Shown: positions 17,316 through 27,518, numbered from the stretch's first letter. The stretch: 64,000 nt of DNA from Chloracidobacterium sp. (GCA_015075585.1 JABTUB010000002.1:924523-988522); one strand, 5' to 3'. The notes: generated by a model not told the origin, from the sequence alone. Program-made: numbers and translations.

Positions 17316-19391
17316 TTAGGCGTCGCTGCGCGGGAAGGACTTCGACATACGCAGGCGTGTTCCGTCATCAACAGCCTCGATCACAACCGTATCCATAAGG
17401 CTTTTCATAAGCCGAAGGCCCCATCCGCGGCGTTGTACATCGCCGATCTGCTCTTCATTATGACGCGGCGAAAGACGTACGCCGCGACTGGCTACAGTGA
17501 TGTCAATTCGTTCGGGTAGGACGGTAAAACTGACCGCAAGACGGCGGTCGGGACTTAGGCTGTGTTCGGCAGCATTGATGCACGCCTCGACGACAGCGGT
17601 CTTTATCGGCGTGATCGCCTCCTGCGGTAGCCTGTGCCGCTCGGCGATCGAATCGATCGTGCGGACAACGAACATCTCGGCATCCTCGCCCATCGGGGCG
17701 ATGACCTCATAAGAAGGCGGAGTTTCGGCGGCGGCTTTTCCGAATTCGCGTTGCAGCAATGCGAACTGAGCTTTGCTTGTGCCGATGGCTCCGCGCGCGT
17801 TAAGAATGTCGAGAGCGTCCGGCGCGAAGCCTTCCGGAGCTATCAGCCAAATTTGTGCACGGCGAAAGCCGCAATGTGCAGCGAGCATTTCGAGTCGGTC
17901 GCACCAGAATTCGGCAGTGTCGGCCGCCGCCTCGAGTTTTGAGTCGATCTCGGCGGCGATCCATACGGCTCTGTCTTCGTTCGGCTCATTGTTCGCAATT
18001 ATGGCAACGGCGGCGCGGCCGGCATCAAGCTGTGTAGCTATCGGCGGATAAAAAGATGCGGCGTCGGCAGCAAAGATAGTTTCAGGAAGCGTGAACATAT
18101 CTTCCGAAGCTGCCGTTCGTTCGGCGATCTCGTCGGCACTTCGGCCTTTGAGGTCGTCGTGGTACGGATAATAGTCGATCATTGCCCGTGCTATCGAGCG
18201 CCCGTCAAAAAGCCGCAGCAATTCCTTGATGCCAAGCGATGCGCTATCGCGATAATGCTGCCGCATTAGGTGCGGCGCGCCTTCGACAAGTTCGGCTAGG
18301 CGCTCACCGATAACCGAAGCACGAGAATCTGCCTTCACGAGCCGAGATGCCGTTTCGAGATGGTCGTTGAGGGCACGGCAATGCCTTTCAAGCACGATGC
18401 CGCGGGCCGTTGACGACACGATCTCGAGCCGCTCAAGCCGCTCGATGTCGTGCGGATCGATGGCCGTTCGCATTCGCTTTGCGATGCGGCCGGATGCTGC
18501 AAGTTCGATCATCGCATCGTACGGCAAGGCCGTCAGGGCTTTATCAAAATACCTTCCGATACGCCCGCCGGAAAGCTCGTCGGCGTAGGCGCCCATCACC
18601 GCTCGAAAAGTGTCGAGCGAGTCGCCCTTGTCAGCCGCACGCCTGAAAAGACAGCTGATGAAAAGCGGATCGCACTGAAGCTGTACGGCGATAAGGTCTG
18701 TTGTCTCAGCATTTACGGCGACGCCGGCGCGTCGTGCGAGGCGCTCGATGAGTGTTCGCGTGTCGGCAAGTGAAAGCGTTTCGAGCGGGAGCGTCTCAAG
18801 CTCGATACGCGGATAGAGACAGCGCCGGTGGCCGGCGATGACGAACGAGCGCCCTGCGCGGGCAAAGACCTCAGTGAACGTCGCGACAAGCCCTTCCGCG
18901 GCAAAGTGAGCATCATCGATCATTACAAAACACTCGGAACCGAGCGTTGCTCCGATGAGCGAGGCTGCTGCTGCATCACCGGAAATGGCCGCCTCGATGA
19001 CCCTTTGCGAAACGAATTCATCGTCAGGATGAGTAAGGCGTTCAAGGGTCGCGAGATCCGGCTCGGTAAAAAGCAGCGACGGGTCGCGGCGGCGAAATGC
19101 GACCAACTGTGTCAGAAATGTTAGAGCAAAACGCTTTGCTGCGGACCGCTCGCTGCGGTCGTTATCGCGAAAGCGAAAATAGACCGGAGCGATGCGTTCC
19201 TGCCTGACAAAAAGCCTGTCAAAGACCTGCCGCAGGAGTTCCGATGCACCGGCCCGCGGCTGTGCAAGCAGGCAAATACCGCCGGTACCCTCAAGGGCAT
19301 GTTTTGTGAGGCGGCCGATCTCGCTCTCGCGGCCGATGAAGTCGGCGGCTGCAAGATCGGCGATCAATTTGTCGCGCACACGGCTTGCCAT
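17316..19391 (-). CDS. AAA/NACHT-like domain fused to RsbW-type histidine-kinase-like ATPase
   Basis: 691 residues. The N-terminal ~330 look like an AAA/STAND ATPase (FIGRESEIGRL; Walker B-like ECFVMIDDAHF), but the P-loop reads LAQPRAGASELL and lacks the GK[ST] lysine, so ATP binding there is doubtful. A helical middle without a known family follows. Residues ~580-691 are an anti-sigma HATPase domain: N-box EACINAAEHS and G2 region GWGLRLMKSLMD. Such domains phosphorylate a STAS antagonist or bind a sigma factor, and a STAS gene is next in line. The start ATG touches the stop of the GGDEF gene (TAGATG), indicating coupled translation. The architecture is unusual. Confidence 0.85.
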   Translation of the reverse strand: MASRVRDKLIADLAAADFIGRESEIGRLTKHALEGTGGICLLAQPRAGASELLRQVFDRLFVRQERIAPVYFRFRDNDRSERSAAKRFALTFLTQLVAFRRRDPSLLFTEPDLATLERLTHPDDEFVSQRVIEAAISGDAAAASLIGATLGSECFVMIDDAHFAAEGLVATFTEVFARAGRSFVIAGHRRCLYPRIELETLPLETLSLADTRTLIERLARRAGVAVNAETTDLIAVQLQCDPLFISCLFRRAADKGDSLDTFRAVMGAYADELSGGRIGRYFDKALTALPYDAMIELAASGRIAKRMRTAIDPHDIERLERLEIVSSTARGIVLERHCRALNDHLETASRLVKADSRASVIGERLAELVEGAPHLMRQHYRDSASLGIKELLRLFDGRSIARAMIDYYPYHDDLKGRSADEIAERTAASEDMFTLPETIFAADAASFYPPIATQLDAGRAAVAIIANNEPNEDRAVWIAAEIDSKLEAAADTAEFWCDRLEMLAAHCGFRRAQIWLIAPEGFAPDALDILNARGAIGTSKAQFALLQREFGKAAAETPPSYEVIAPMGEDAEMFVVRTIDSIAERHRLPQEAITPIKTAVVEACINAAEHSLSPDRRLAVSFTVLPERIDITVASRGVRLSPRHNEEQIGDVQRRGWGLRLMKSLMDTVVIEAVDDGTRLRMSKSFPRSDA

Positions 19392-21449
19392 CTATTGAAA
19401 TGTTCCGTCCTGTTTATCCAATTCCGAAGCGGCAACGACAGCGTTGCGCCCGCGGTGTTTCGCTGCGTATAGAGCTTGATCTGCCTCGTGTATAAGGCTT
19501 TCGGCCGCGCACGATTCGCTCAAACACGTTGCCGCACCGATGCTGACGGTTACCTCCCTATGCGGAAAGATCGCCGCTGCTATGCCGGCACGGACGCGTT
19601 CGGCGATCGCCATTGCTTCTTCGCTCGTCGTTTGCGGCAGAAGGATGGCAAATTCTTCGCCGCCGAAGCGTGCCGCAACATCGGCGCTTCGCAGTGTCTC
19701 CTTCAGGTGATGTGCGACGAGTTTCAGAGCCTCATCGCCGGCCGGATGGCCGAAGGTGTCGTTATAGCTCTTGAAATTGTCCACGTCGATCATAAGAAAA
19801 CTCATCGGGTAGCCGTGGCGGTTCGAGCGTTTGACCTCTTCCAGCAGACGCTGCTCTATGTAGCGGCGATTAAGCAAGCCCGTGAGCGTGTCGGTAACGG
19901 AAAGCTGCTCGAATTCGCCCGCTTTTTCGCGGAGTTCGATACGGTCGATGGCAATGGCAATATGCGAGCCGACGGCCTGCAGCAGTTCAAGGTCGCTGCG
20001 GTCAAATGCCGCTCCCGAGGCCTTGTCGGTGAAGTTGATCACGGCAAGCTTTTTATCGCCGAGAACGATCGGGCTGCTGATAAATGAAGACGTTCGGTAG
20101 CGTCGCTCTTCGGCGAGCGGCCCGAGGCCTGATGTTGTGATGTTCGACACGACGGCCGGTGTACCGCGCTCAAAGACGGTACGCGAAACGCGCCGTCCGG
20201 GATCGGGGTCGGACAATGCATCCGGCGGAGTTCCTATCGCAGCCTTTATCACAAATCGGTCGGCTGCTTCGTCGTACACCATGATCGATGCCTTTTCCGA
20301 CTGCATCAGCTCTGCTGAGTTGATGGCAAGCTGCGACCAGAAGTCTGCGGTGTCCACATTGCGCAAACTGTCGGTAAATCGGCGGACCGAGCGAACAAGG
20401 TCATCGCGGCCGGCGACCTCGGCACGCAGCCGCAGGATCTCGATCCGCGGTGCTATTGTGCTGCACAGCCGTACGATCTGCCGCCGCATCGCCAGATCCT
20501 CGATCGGATCGAGTACGGCCAACGCCGATGTGATCTCGGTGCCGACACGGAGCGGAAAAATGCAGAGCGAGCGGGCATCCTTGCCGGTGCTCGTGCGTTC
20601 GGTCAGTACAAGCGGCCGCTCGTTCTCAACTGCCTCGACAAGGCGGGCGTCCGCAGTGTCTATGCCGATGCGGACGTTGCTGTCGTTCATGCGGCCGCGT
20701 GCCGTGAACTTACGAAAACGCCCTTCGTGGGCAGTAAGCCAGCCGAGCGATGCGATGCCGTATATCTCGGCGACAAAGTCAACGACCGCCTCACACGCCG
20801 AACGATAGTCGCGCTCGAGCAACGAGCCGTAAAGCGAACGCCATGCTCCCGCATCATCTCTTGAAACGAGAACATCGGGCGGCTTTTGCGGCTGCTCTGC
20901 GGGCGTCGGATCAGTTGCCTCCGTTCCCGGTTCGGTGTGCTTTCCGGCAGGCACTTCTGCCGAAAGCTCGGCGGCGGCCTCGCGTGCGAGTTCGAATGCG
21001 GCCTCGACCTGATCGGATGAGCCTGTCATCAGCACGTGTTCGAAGAGTGCCGAGGTGTCGAGGCCTTTCCAGTCGCCGCTTGTGGCACGCGCACCGGCAC
21101 GGCGGTAATTCTCCGAGCGTGTGAATGTTCGGCCGACGACGGCCGCAAGCATGTGATCTTCGGACCGCATAGGGAAGGCACGGCACTCAAGCCCCGCGTG
21201 GCAGACAAAGCGTACGGCCTTGCCGGTCGCGGCCGTCTTTTCGTATGCCTTGCCGCAGAATTGTGCGCATTGCGGGCTGAGCACACCGTCAGGATTGAGC
21301 GTTTTGCAGATCGAGTTGTCGTTAGCCGTAAAGACCTCGCGCATCGCGCCGTCAATGACGGCGATGGCGATGCCGTGCTTTTCGGCTATCCGCTTGAATT
21401 TGTCTCGTATGCCCACGCCTTTTCGTATGATAGACGCTGCCCTTCCCAT
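19392..21449 (-). CDS. PocR-GAF-GGDEF diguanylate cyclase
   Basis: 685 residues from the ATG at 21449; an upstream TTG at 21488 is possible. Residues ~10-125 resemble the PocR sensory domain, with the conserved Cys set in SPQCAQFCGKAY and FVCHAGLEC. One or two GAF-like domains follow (~215-500; AVINFTDKASG). The C-terminal ~170 residues are a GGDEF domain with active-site GGEEF and an inhibitory I-site RSAD exactly five residues before it, so product feedback is expected. It makes cyclic di-GMP from GTP. It is the first gene of the signalling cluster, 103 bases after oppF. Confidence 0.92.
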   Translation of the reverse strand: MGRAASIIRKGVGIRDKFKRIAEKHGIAIAVIDGAMREVFTANDNSICKTLNPDGVLSPQCAQFCGKAYEKTAATGKAVRFVCHAGLECRAFPMRSEDHMLAAVVGRTFTRSENYRRAGARATSGDWKGLDTSALFEHVLMTGSSDQVEAAFELAREAAAELSAEVPAGKHTEPGTEATDPTPAEQPQKPPDVLVSRDDAGAWRSLYGSLLERDYRSACEAVVDFVAEIYGIASLGWLTAHEGRFRKFTARGRMNDSNVRIGIDTADARLVEAVENERPLVLTERTSTGKDARSLCIFPLRVGTEITSALAVLDPIEDLAMRRQIVRLCSTIAPRIEILRLRAEVAGRDDLVRSVRRFTDSLRNVDTADFWSQLAINSAELMQSEKASIMVYDEAADRFVIKAAIGTPPDALSDPDPGRRVSRTVFERGTPAVVSNITTSGLGPLAEERRYRTSSFISSPIVLGDKKLAVINFTDKASGAAFDRSDLELLQAVGSHIAIAIDRIELREKAGEFEQLSVTDTLTGLLNRRYIEQRLLEEVKRSNRHGYPMSFLMIDVDNFKSYNDTFGHPAGDEALKLVAHHLKETLRSADVAARFGGEEFAILLPQTTSEEAMAIAERVRAGIAAAIFPHREVTVSIGAATCLSESCAAESLIHEADQALYAAKHRGRNAVVAASELDKQDGTFQ

Positions 21450-21524
21450 GCGCCCATGTGCGAATGAAAAGAATGCGTTTAGCCTCAAAAACTTCGAATA
21501 GCATCGAGTTTTCAGTACTTTTTA

Positions 21525-21541
21525 ACAACTTTTCAAGTTGT
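21525..21541. repeat. 7-bp inverted repeat between oppF and the GGDEF gene
   Basis: ACAACTT and AAGTTGT surround three bases in the gap between the transporter operon and the signalling cluster. No T-run follows on the minus strand, so it is a weak terminator candidate or an operator. Confidence 0.3.
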
Positions 21542-21551
21542 GCGCATCGCC

Positions 21552-22583
21552 TTATTCGAGAGCTCGGAGGCCGGCGGCGGCATTTTCTGCGATGTTCGGA
21601 TATTCGGGCGAGATGCGGATGCAGGCCGCGAAATGGTTCGTTCTTATCTCTTTGAGCTTCGGCGTCTGCTGCTTACATTCTTCGATGGCGAATGGGCAGC
21701 GTGTATGGAAGTGGCAGCCTGACGGCGGATCGATCGGCGAAGGAACATCTCCATTTAGGATGATCCTTTCGCGTTTTGCCTCAACGACAGGGTCGGGAAC
21801 CGGCACGGCAGAAATGAGAGCCTGCGTGTAAGGCATCAGCGGTTCGCGATAGATCTCTTTGCCGTCGGCAAGCTCGACAATGCGGCCCAGATACATCACG
21901 GCGACACGGTCAGAAAGATGCCGTACGGCACGCAAGTCGTGTGAAATGAACAGATACGTAAGCTGCTTGGCGGCCTGCAGATGTTCCATCAGGTTCATTA
22001 TCTGGGCCTGAATAGAAACATCGAGTGCCGAGATCGGCTCATCGGCAACGATGAATTCGGGATCGACGGCCAGCGCACGGGCGATGCCTATACGCTGACG
22101 CTGCCCGCCCGAGAACTCGTGCGGATAACGCTTGATGAAGCGGCGGCTGAGCCCGACCGTTTCCATAAGCTCTTGGACGCGGCCGTCAACCGAGCCTTTT
22201 GCAAGCCCAAAGGTTCGTAAAGGCTCGCCGATGATCTGCCCGACGGTCATTCTCGGGTCGAGCGAGGCATACGGATCCTGAAATATCATCTGAAGCCGTT
22301 TTCGCCGTTCGCGCATCGCCGAATTCGGCAGCCGAGCGAGATCCTTGCCGTCATAGACGATCTGCCCCGAAGTGGTGTTCGTAAGCCGAAGTATCGCCTT
22401 GCCGAGCGTAGATTTGCCGCAGCCTGATTCACCGACCAGCCCGAGCGTCTCGCCTTTTTTTATGCTGAGCGATACGCCGTCAACCGCCTTGACGGTCTTA
22501 GCGTGGCTGAAAAGCCCGCCGCCCGAGCGGTAATGCACTCTTACGTCTTTGAGCGTTATCAGATCGTTGGTTCCAGTCGTCAT
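21552..22583 (-). CDS. oppF: Oligopeptide/dipeptide ABC transporter ATPase, OppF type
   Basis: 343 residues from the ATG at 22583, which overlaps the oppD stop as ATGA; a longer frame exists but the overlap settles the start. Walker A is GESGCGKST, the signature LSGG-like segment is [15 protein letters not shown] and Walker B ends [12 protein letters not shown]. The C-terminal Opp/Dpp extension with [11 protein letters not shown] carries the cysteines typical of OppF/DppF. It powers uptake of peptides or related solutes with OppD at the inner membrane. It closes the oppABCDF run. Confidence 0.94.
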   Translation of the reverse strand: MTTGTNDLITLKDVRVHYRSGGGLFSHAKTVKAVDGVSLSIKKGETLGLVGESGCGKSTLGKAILRLTNTTSGQIVYDGKDLARLPNSAMRERRKRLQMIFQDPYASLDPRMTVGQIIGEPLRTFGLAKGSVDGRVQELMETVGLSRRFIKRYPHEFSGGQRQRIGIARALAVDPEFIVADEPISALDVSIQAQIMNLMEHLQAAKQLTYLFISHDLRAVRHLSDRVAVMYLGRIVELADGKEIYREPLMPYTQALISAVPVPDPVVEAKRERIILNGDVPSPIDPPSGCHFHTRCPFAIEECKQQTPKLKEIRTNHFAACIRISPEYPNIAENAAAGLRALE

Positions 22584-23590
22584 TCTTTCGGCGCTCCTTC
22601 GCGGTAAACCTCTTCGGCAAAGTGGCATAGCGAATAATGGTCGTCGTTTATCTTGATGAACGGCGGAAATTCGCGGCGGCATACATCCTCGGCGCGCTCG
22701 CAGCGTTCGGCAAACGGACAGCCCGGCGGCAGATGTGCGACATCGGGCGGCAGGCCCGGAATTTGATAGAGATCTTTGCCTTGTTCGTGTGCGGGATCGG
22801 GAACGCTGCGGAGCAGGCCTTGCGTATAAGGGTTCGCGGGCCGCTCGAACAGCTCCTTTGTCGGAGCCTTCTCAAAGACCTTGCCGGCGTACATAACGAT
22901 GATCTTATCGGTCATGCCCGCGACTACGCCGAGGTCGTGCGTGATCAGGATGACGCTCGTGCCCATTCGCTCTTTCAGGTCCTTTATAAGTTCGAGGATC
23001 TGTGCCTGAATGGTTACGTCGAGTGCGGTCGTCGGCTCGTCGGCAATAAGCAGTTCGGGGTCGCAGCTCAGCGCCATCGCGATCATCACACGCTGGCGCA
23101 TTCCGCCTGAGAATTCATGCGGATAACCGTCGATACGGCTCTCGGCATCGGGAATGCCGACCATTTTGAGCATCTTAAGGGCGTGTTCGCGTGCCTGCTG
23201 CTTGGTGTGGCCGAGATGAAGCTGCGTTACCTCCATCAACTGTTTCGAGATCTTAAGGAACGGATTGAGCGATGTCATCGGATCCTGAAAGATCATCGCG
23301 ATGCGGCGGCCGCGTATCTTGCGGACCTCATCGATCGGCAGCGAAAGCACGTCGATGCCGTCAAATGTAACGCTTCCGCCCGCGATCTGACCCGGCGGAT
23401 CGGGAATGAGGCGCATGACCGACAGGTTAGTTACCGATTTGCCCGAACCCGACTCGCCGACGATGCCGAGCGTCTCGCCTTTCTTTAATTCGAACGACAC
23501 ATCATCGACCGCCTTGACGATGCCGTCCTCGGTGCGGAAATAGGTCTTGAGGCCGATGACCGAAAGAATTGTGTCGCTTTTTGCGTTCAT
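22580..23590 (-). CDS. oppD: Oligopeptide/dipeptide ABC transporter ATPase, OppD type
   Basis: 336 residues. Walker A GESGSGKS, signature [15 protein letters not shown] and Walker [13 protein letters not shown] are all intact. The C-terminal domain ends with [14 protein letters not shown], the Cys-rich stretch that may bind an iron-sulfur cluster in this family. It pairs with OppF as the ATP-hydrolysing dimer. It lies 3 bases after oppC and overlaps oppF by 4 bases, implying coupled translation. Confidence 0.94.
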   Translation of the reverse strand: MNAKSDTILSVIGLKTYFRTEDGIVKAVDDVSFELKKGETLGIVGESGSGKSVTNLSVMRLIPDPPGQIAGGSVTFDGIDVLSLPIDEVRKIRGRRIAMIFQDPMTSLNPFLKISKQLMEVTQLHLGHTKQQAREHALKMLKMVGIPDAESRIDGYPHEFSGGMRQRVMIAMALSCDPELLIADEPTTALDVTIQAQILELIKDLKERMGTSVILITHDLGVVAGMTDKIIVMYAGKVFEKAPTKELFERPANPYTQGLLRSVPDPAHEQGKDLYQIPGLPPDVAHLPPGCPFAERCERAEDVCRREFPPFIKINDDHYSLCHFAEEVYREGAPKE

Positions 23591-23593
23591 TTA

Positions 23594-24550
23594 TCAGAAT
23601 TTGCGCGTCTGCGGATCGAGTGCGTCACGCAGGCCGTCGCCCAAAAAGTTCAGGGAGAAAAGAGCCAAAGCCATGGTTATGCCGGGTGCGATCAGCTGCC
23701 ACGGGAATATCGCGACATTCTTGATGCCGTCCGCGGCAAGGCTGCCCCAAGATGCAAATGGTGCCTGAACACCAAGCCCGAGGAATGAGAGGAACGCCTC
23801 GGTCAGCATCACGCTCGGCACGGTCAGCGTGGCGTAAACTATCACAGGCCCGAGTGAGTTCGGTATCAAATGACGGAATATTATGCCGAGGCTCGAAACG
23901 CCGGTCGCGCGTGCCGCCATCACGAATTCCTGATTCTTGAGGCTTAAGACCTGGCCGCGCACCACGCGTGCCATCGTCAGCCATGAAACCAGGCCAAGTG
24001 CAAAAAAGAGCAGCAGTATTTGGCTGAGTCCTTGATTGCCTTCGCCGCCGACGGTTGTCGAGAGCCACTTGATCCAGCCGGGCGTCGAAGGGCCGCCAAA
24101 GACCGCGAGCAGTACGATCACGATCAGGATGTACGGTATCGAGTAAAGGATATCGACGATGCGCATCATTAGATTGTCGATGCGGCCGCCGAGGTAACCT
24201 GCTGCGGCTCCGTAAGTTACGCCGACGATAAGCGAAACGAGCGTTGATATGATGCCGACCATCAGCGAGATGCGGCCGCCTTGCAGGACGCGCGCCAAAA
24301 GGTCGCGGCCCGCGTCATCGGTGCCCATCAAATGTGTCAGTGACGGCGGCATCGACCGGACAAGCGCGCGGTCCGTCGGGATCGAATCGTATGTATAGCC
24401 GGTCAGCGCTTGTATCAAATACGGCCCGACGATCACTGCCGCGACCATGACCGCGAGCACGACGAGGCCGAAGACCGCGAGTTTATTTCGCAGCAGCCGC
24501 TTCCAAGCGTCGCCCCAAAGCGAGGTTGACTTGACCGTTTCGTCAGACAT
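23594..24550 (-). CDS. oppC: Oligopeptide/dipeptide ABC transporter permease, OppC type
   Basis: 318 residues with an N-terminal cytoplasmic stretch and six predicted membrane helices. The BPD_transp_1 coupling region with the EAA-like loop is visible at FVMAARATGVSSLGIIFRHL, followed by PNSLGPVIVYATL. The N-terminal OppC segment (LWGDAWKRLLRNKLAVFGL) is typical. With OppB it forms the translocation channel. The gap to oppB is 2 bases and to oppD 3 bases. Confidence 0.94.
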   Translation of the reverse strand: MSDETVKSTSLWGDAWKRLLRNKLAVFGLVVLAVMVAAVIVGPYLIQALTGYTYDSIPTDRALVRSMPPSLTHLMGTDDAGRDLLARVLQGGRISLMVGIISTLVSLIVGVTYGAAAGYLGGRIDNLMMRIVDILYSIPYILIVIVLLAVFGGPSTPGWIKWLSTTVGGEGNQGLSQILLLFFALGLVSWLTMARVVRGQVLSLKNQEFVMAARATGVSSLGIIFRHLIPNSLGPVIVYATLTVPSVMLTEAFLSFLGLGVQAPFASWGSLAADGIKNVAIFPWQLIAPGITMALALFSLNFLGDGLRDALDPQTRKF

Positions 24551-24552
24551 AC

Positions 24553-25470
24553 TTACTCGTATCTGATCCTCGGATCGAGAAATCCGTAGCCGATATCGAC
24601 CAACAGGTTAAAGACCATTATCAGTATGGACAAGAATGCAACGATGCCGAGAATAAGCGGCTCGTCGCGGTTCAGTACCGACTGAATGAAAATATTCCCG
24701 AGGCCGGGAATGACAAAGACCTTTTCTACAACAACGGTTCCGGCGAGCAAGGCCGCAAGTGCCGGGCCGGTGAACGAAAGCACAGGGACAAGCCCGCCGC
24801 GAAGTGCGTGCCGCAGCAGGACGGTCCTCTCGTCAAGCCCTTTCGCACGAGCCGTTCGTATGTAGTCGGACCGCAGCACTTCGAGCATTCCGGCACGTGT
24901 CAAACGTGCGATGTACGCTGCATAGATCGCGGCAAGCGTTACAACGGGCATAACGAGTCCGGCAAGCCCGCCCCAACGTGCCGGCGGCAGCAGGTAAAGC
25001 CAAAATGAGAATACGAGCACAAGCAGCGGCCCGAGCACGAAGTTCGGGACCGAAAGCCCGAGCATTGCAAGCGACATCGAGGCGTAATCAAAGACGGAGT
25101 TCTGCTTCAGAGCCGCGATGATGCCTGCCGAAAGCCCGATCATCAATGCAAGCAAATATGCGAGAAAGCCGATCGCCGCCGAATACGGTAGATGCCTGCG
25201 TATGATCTCGTTGACCGATTGCCCTTGGTATTTGAGCGAATCGCCGAAGTCGCCGCGGATCACGTTCGACATCATCAGCCCGTACTGCTGATACCACGGC
25301 AGGTCGAGGCCGTATTTCTTGCGGATATTTGCTTCGACAGCCGGCGGAAGCTTCTTTTCGCCCGTGTAGAAGTTGCCCGGCGCTATGCGGATCAGCCCCC
25401 ACGTCAGCGTTACGACGACAAGAGCCATCGGAATTATGAAAAGAAGTCTGCGGATGATGAAGCTCAGCAT
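24553..25470 (-). CDS. oppB: Oligopeptide/dipeptide ABC transporter permease, OppB type
   Basis: 305 residues, starting MLSFIIRRLLFIIPMA, the classic OppB/DppB beginning. Six membrane helices are predicted and the coupling loop reads YIRTARAKGLDERTVLLRHA, followed by ALRGGLVPV. It partners OppC in the membrane channel. It starts 10 bases after the first-encountered OppA-like gene and ends 2 bases before oppC, which places it firmly in the operon. Confidence 0.94.
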   Translation of the reverse strand: MLSFIIRRLLFIIPMALVVVTLTWGLIRIAPGNFYTGEKKLPPAVEANIRKKYGLDLPWYQQYGLMMSNVIRGDFGDSLKYQGQSVNEIIRRHLPYSAAIGFLAYLLALMIGLSAGIIAALKQNSVFDYASMSLAMLGLSVPNFVLGPLLVLVFSFWLYLLPPARWGGLAGLVMPVVTLAAIYAAYIARLTRAGMLEVLRSDYIRTARAKGLDERTVLLRHALRGGLVPVLSFTGPALAALLAGTVVVEKVFVIPGLGNIFIQSVLNRDEPLILGIVAFLSILIMVFNLLVDIGYGFLDPRIRYE

Positions 25471-25480
25471 CGTTTATCGG

Positions 25481-27499
25481 CTATTTTGCGTCTTCCTTCT
25501 GCGTACTCATAAGGTCGGCAAGCTGTTTGTCGGCCTGCGGATCGGGCGTCGTCATTATGTTCTCCACATCTGATGCCCACTTTGCCGGGTCGTGTTCGAT
25601 ATAAACGAATTTCCACGGCAGCATCGTGCCCGGATTCGGATACATTCCCTTGACGTACGGCTTTTTCATCCAGTTGGTGGCGTTGACCGTGAGCGGTATC
25701 ATCGGCAGTTTCTCCATCAGATAAGCTTCGGCACGCGCGAGCATCTCCATACGCTTTTCAGTATCGAGCTCGGCATTGGCGTCATCGAGCATCTTGTCGT
25801 ACTTCGGGTCGTAAAAGCCCGCTCCGCCTTCGTTGTCCTTGCCGTACTGAAGGCCGAGGAACGTATAAGGATCCATATAATCGCCCGACCAAAGGAACTG
25901 TGCGAAACCCTCATACTGCAGCGATTTGAAGTACGGCAGATAGGTCTTGAATTCCATCGTCTTCAGCGGGATCGTAACGCCGAGATTCTGTTTCCACTGT
26001 GCCTGAATGAATTCTGCTATGGCCTTATTATTCTCGTTCGTGTTGTATGTGATCGACACGCGGTCGGTCGGGAACGAAGGGCAAGTAAAGCCATTGCCGG
26101 TGGCATTTACCTGAAAGCCTGCCTCGGCCAACAACCGCCGTGCCTTGTCGGGGTCGAACTTGAAGCGGTTCTTCCATTCTTCGGGAGTTACGCCGTTCTC
26201 CTTTGCCATCTCATCGTTCACGATCGCGGCTGCTTTGTCATACGCCGGAAAGATGCCGGTCGGGACCTTGCCGTATAAAGGCTTTGTTACCTTGCGAAAA
26301 TCCGACAACGCCTGACGGTCAAGGCCGAGCAGGAAGGCGCGGCGCACTTTAATATCGTCGAAAGGCGGCTTTGTCATATTCATCGCGTAGTATGCGGTCG
26401 CCGCCTCGGGAAAGTTCATGTACTCGTCCTTGTACTGCCGTATCTCGCTGATCCAAGATGTCAGCACCGTGTGGTTAAGGAATGCATCGATCGCACCGGC
26501 CTTGTAGAGGTTCAGCGTCGTCGAATTATCCTCTACCGGATAGAACTCGATACGCGAAAGGTGCACATTATCGGCATCCCAATAGTACGGGTTCTTTTCG
26601 ACAACGAGTTTGTCGTAAGGCCGATATTCTTTTAGCCGGAACGCGCCGCCGGTAACGATGTGCTCGGGGCGGATCCACTCCTTGCCAAACTTTTCGATCG
26701 CCTGACGCGGCACGAACTTGAAGAATTGATGAGCGAGAAGCCCGACAAAGAACGGAGCGCTCTGTCTCAGCGTGATACGCACCGTGTATGGGTCGATGGC
26801 TTCGACGCCGATATCCTCGCCCTTTACAGGGACGAACTCCGCGCCGCTGACGAGCGCGGCGAGCTTCTTATCGCCGGCCAATTCTTTTGCGCGTTTCGCC
26901 GCATCGCCCTCAAGTGTTATGCGGTCAGGCGCGTGCAGAGCGCGTGAAACATCCGTTTCCGGCCCGATAGGCTCGGTCCGCCGCGGCGTCTCGCCCAGGT
27001 CTTCTATGGTGAGGAAGCGGCCGTCCTTTTTTGCAAAGACCCTTGCTCCGTTGTAATCCTCAGCGTACTTGATGAAATAGCCGAGGCCGGCGGTGCGCGA
27101 GGCCGTCTCGGGCGCAAAGCCGCGGCGCATCGAATAAACAAAATCGCCGGCCGTTATCGGCTGCCCGTCGCTCCAGCGGGCATTGTCGCGAAGATGAAAA
27201 ATGAACTCATCGACCGCGTGGCTTGATTCCCAGCTCTTGGCGAGTGCCGGTATCGGCTGCTGATCCTTCGGGCCATATTCGACAAGGCCTTCGTAAAGGG
27301 CCATGAAGATGCGTGCCTCGGGCTGTCCGTCGGGTATTTGCGGGTCGAGCGATTCGGGTTCCGAGCCGCTGACATAGCGGAGCGAGTCATCTGCCGGTGC
27401 GACCGTCTTACCGAAATAGCGCCCTTTTGCCGACGTCATACAGCCCGCCGAAATTACAGCGATAACCGACAAAATGACAGTAAGTTTATGTGATCTCAT
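25481..27499 (-). CDS. oppA: OppA-like peptide-binding lipoprotein (first of pair, next to oppB)
   Basis: 672 residues from the ATG at 27499. The start gives a lipoprotein signal (MRSHKLTVILSVIAVISAGC) with the lipobox cysteine at residue 20, so the protein should be anchored in the periplasm. The SBP_bac_5 domain begins SEPESLDPQIPDGQPEA and includes WSDGQPITAGDFVYS, the standard signature, and SITYNTNENNKAIAEFIQ. It delivers substrate, probably peptides, to OppBC. At 672 residues it is longer than the usual ~530-550, partly due to an insert around residues 150-240. It is 19 bases after the second OppA-like gene. Confidence 0.9.
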   Translation of the reverse strand: MRSHKLTVILSVIAVISAGCMTSAKGRYFGKTVAPADDSLRYVSGSEPESLDPQIPDGQPEARIFMALYEGLVEYGPKDQQPIPALAKSWESSHAVDEFIFHLRDNARWSDGQPITAGDFVYSMRRGFAPETASRTAGLGYFIKYAEDYNGARVFAKKDGRFLTIEDLGETPRRTEPIGPETDVSRALHAPDRITLEGDAAKRAKELAGDKKLAALVSGAEFVPVKGEDIGVEAIDPYTVRITLRQSAPFFVGLLAHQFFKFVPRQAIEKFGKEWIRPEHIVTGGAFRLKEYRPYDKLVVEKNPYYWDADNVHLSRIEFYPVEDNSTTLNLYKAGAIDAFLNHTVLTSWISEIRQYKDEYMNFPEAATAYYAMNMTKPPFDDIKVRRAFLLGLDRQALSDFRKVTKPLYGKVPTGIFPAYDKAAAIVNDEMAKENGVTPEEWKNRFKFDPDKARRLLAEAGFQVNATGNGFTCPSFPTDRVSITYNTNENNKAIAEFIQAQWKQNLGVTIPLKTMEFKTYLPYFKSLQYEGFAQFLWSGDYMDPYTFLGLQYGKDNEGGAGFYDPKYDKMLDDANAELDTEKRMEMLARAEAYLMEKLPMIPLTVNATNWMKKPYVKGMYPNPGTMLPWKFVYIEHDPAKWASDVENIMTTPDPQADKQLADLMSTQKEDAK

Positions 27500-27518
27500 T
27501 ACTGTGCCGGATGTGCCG

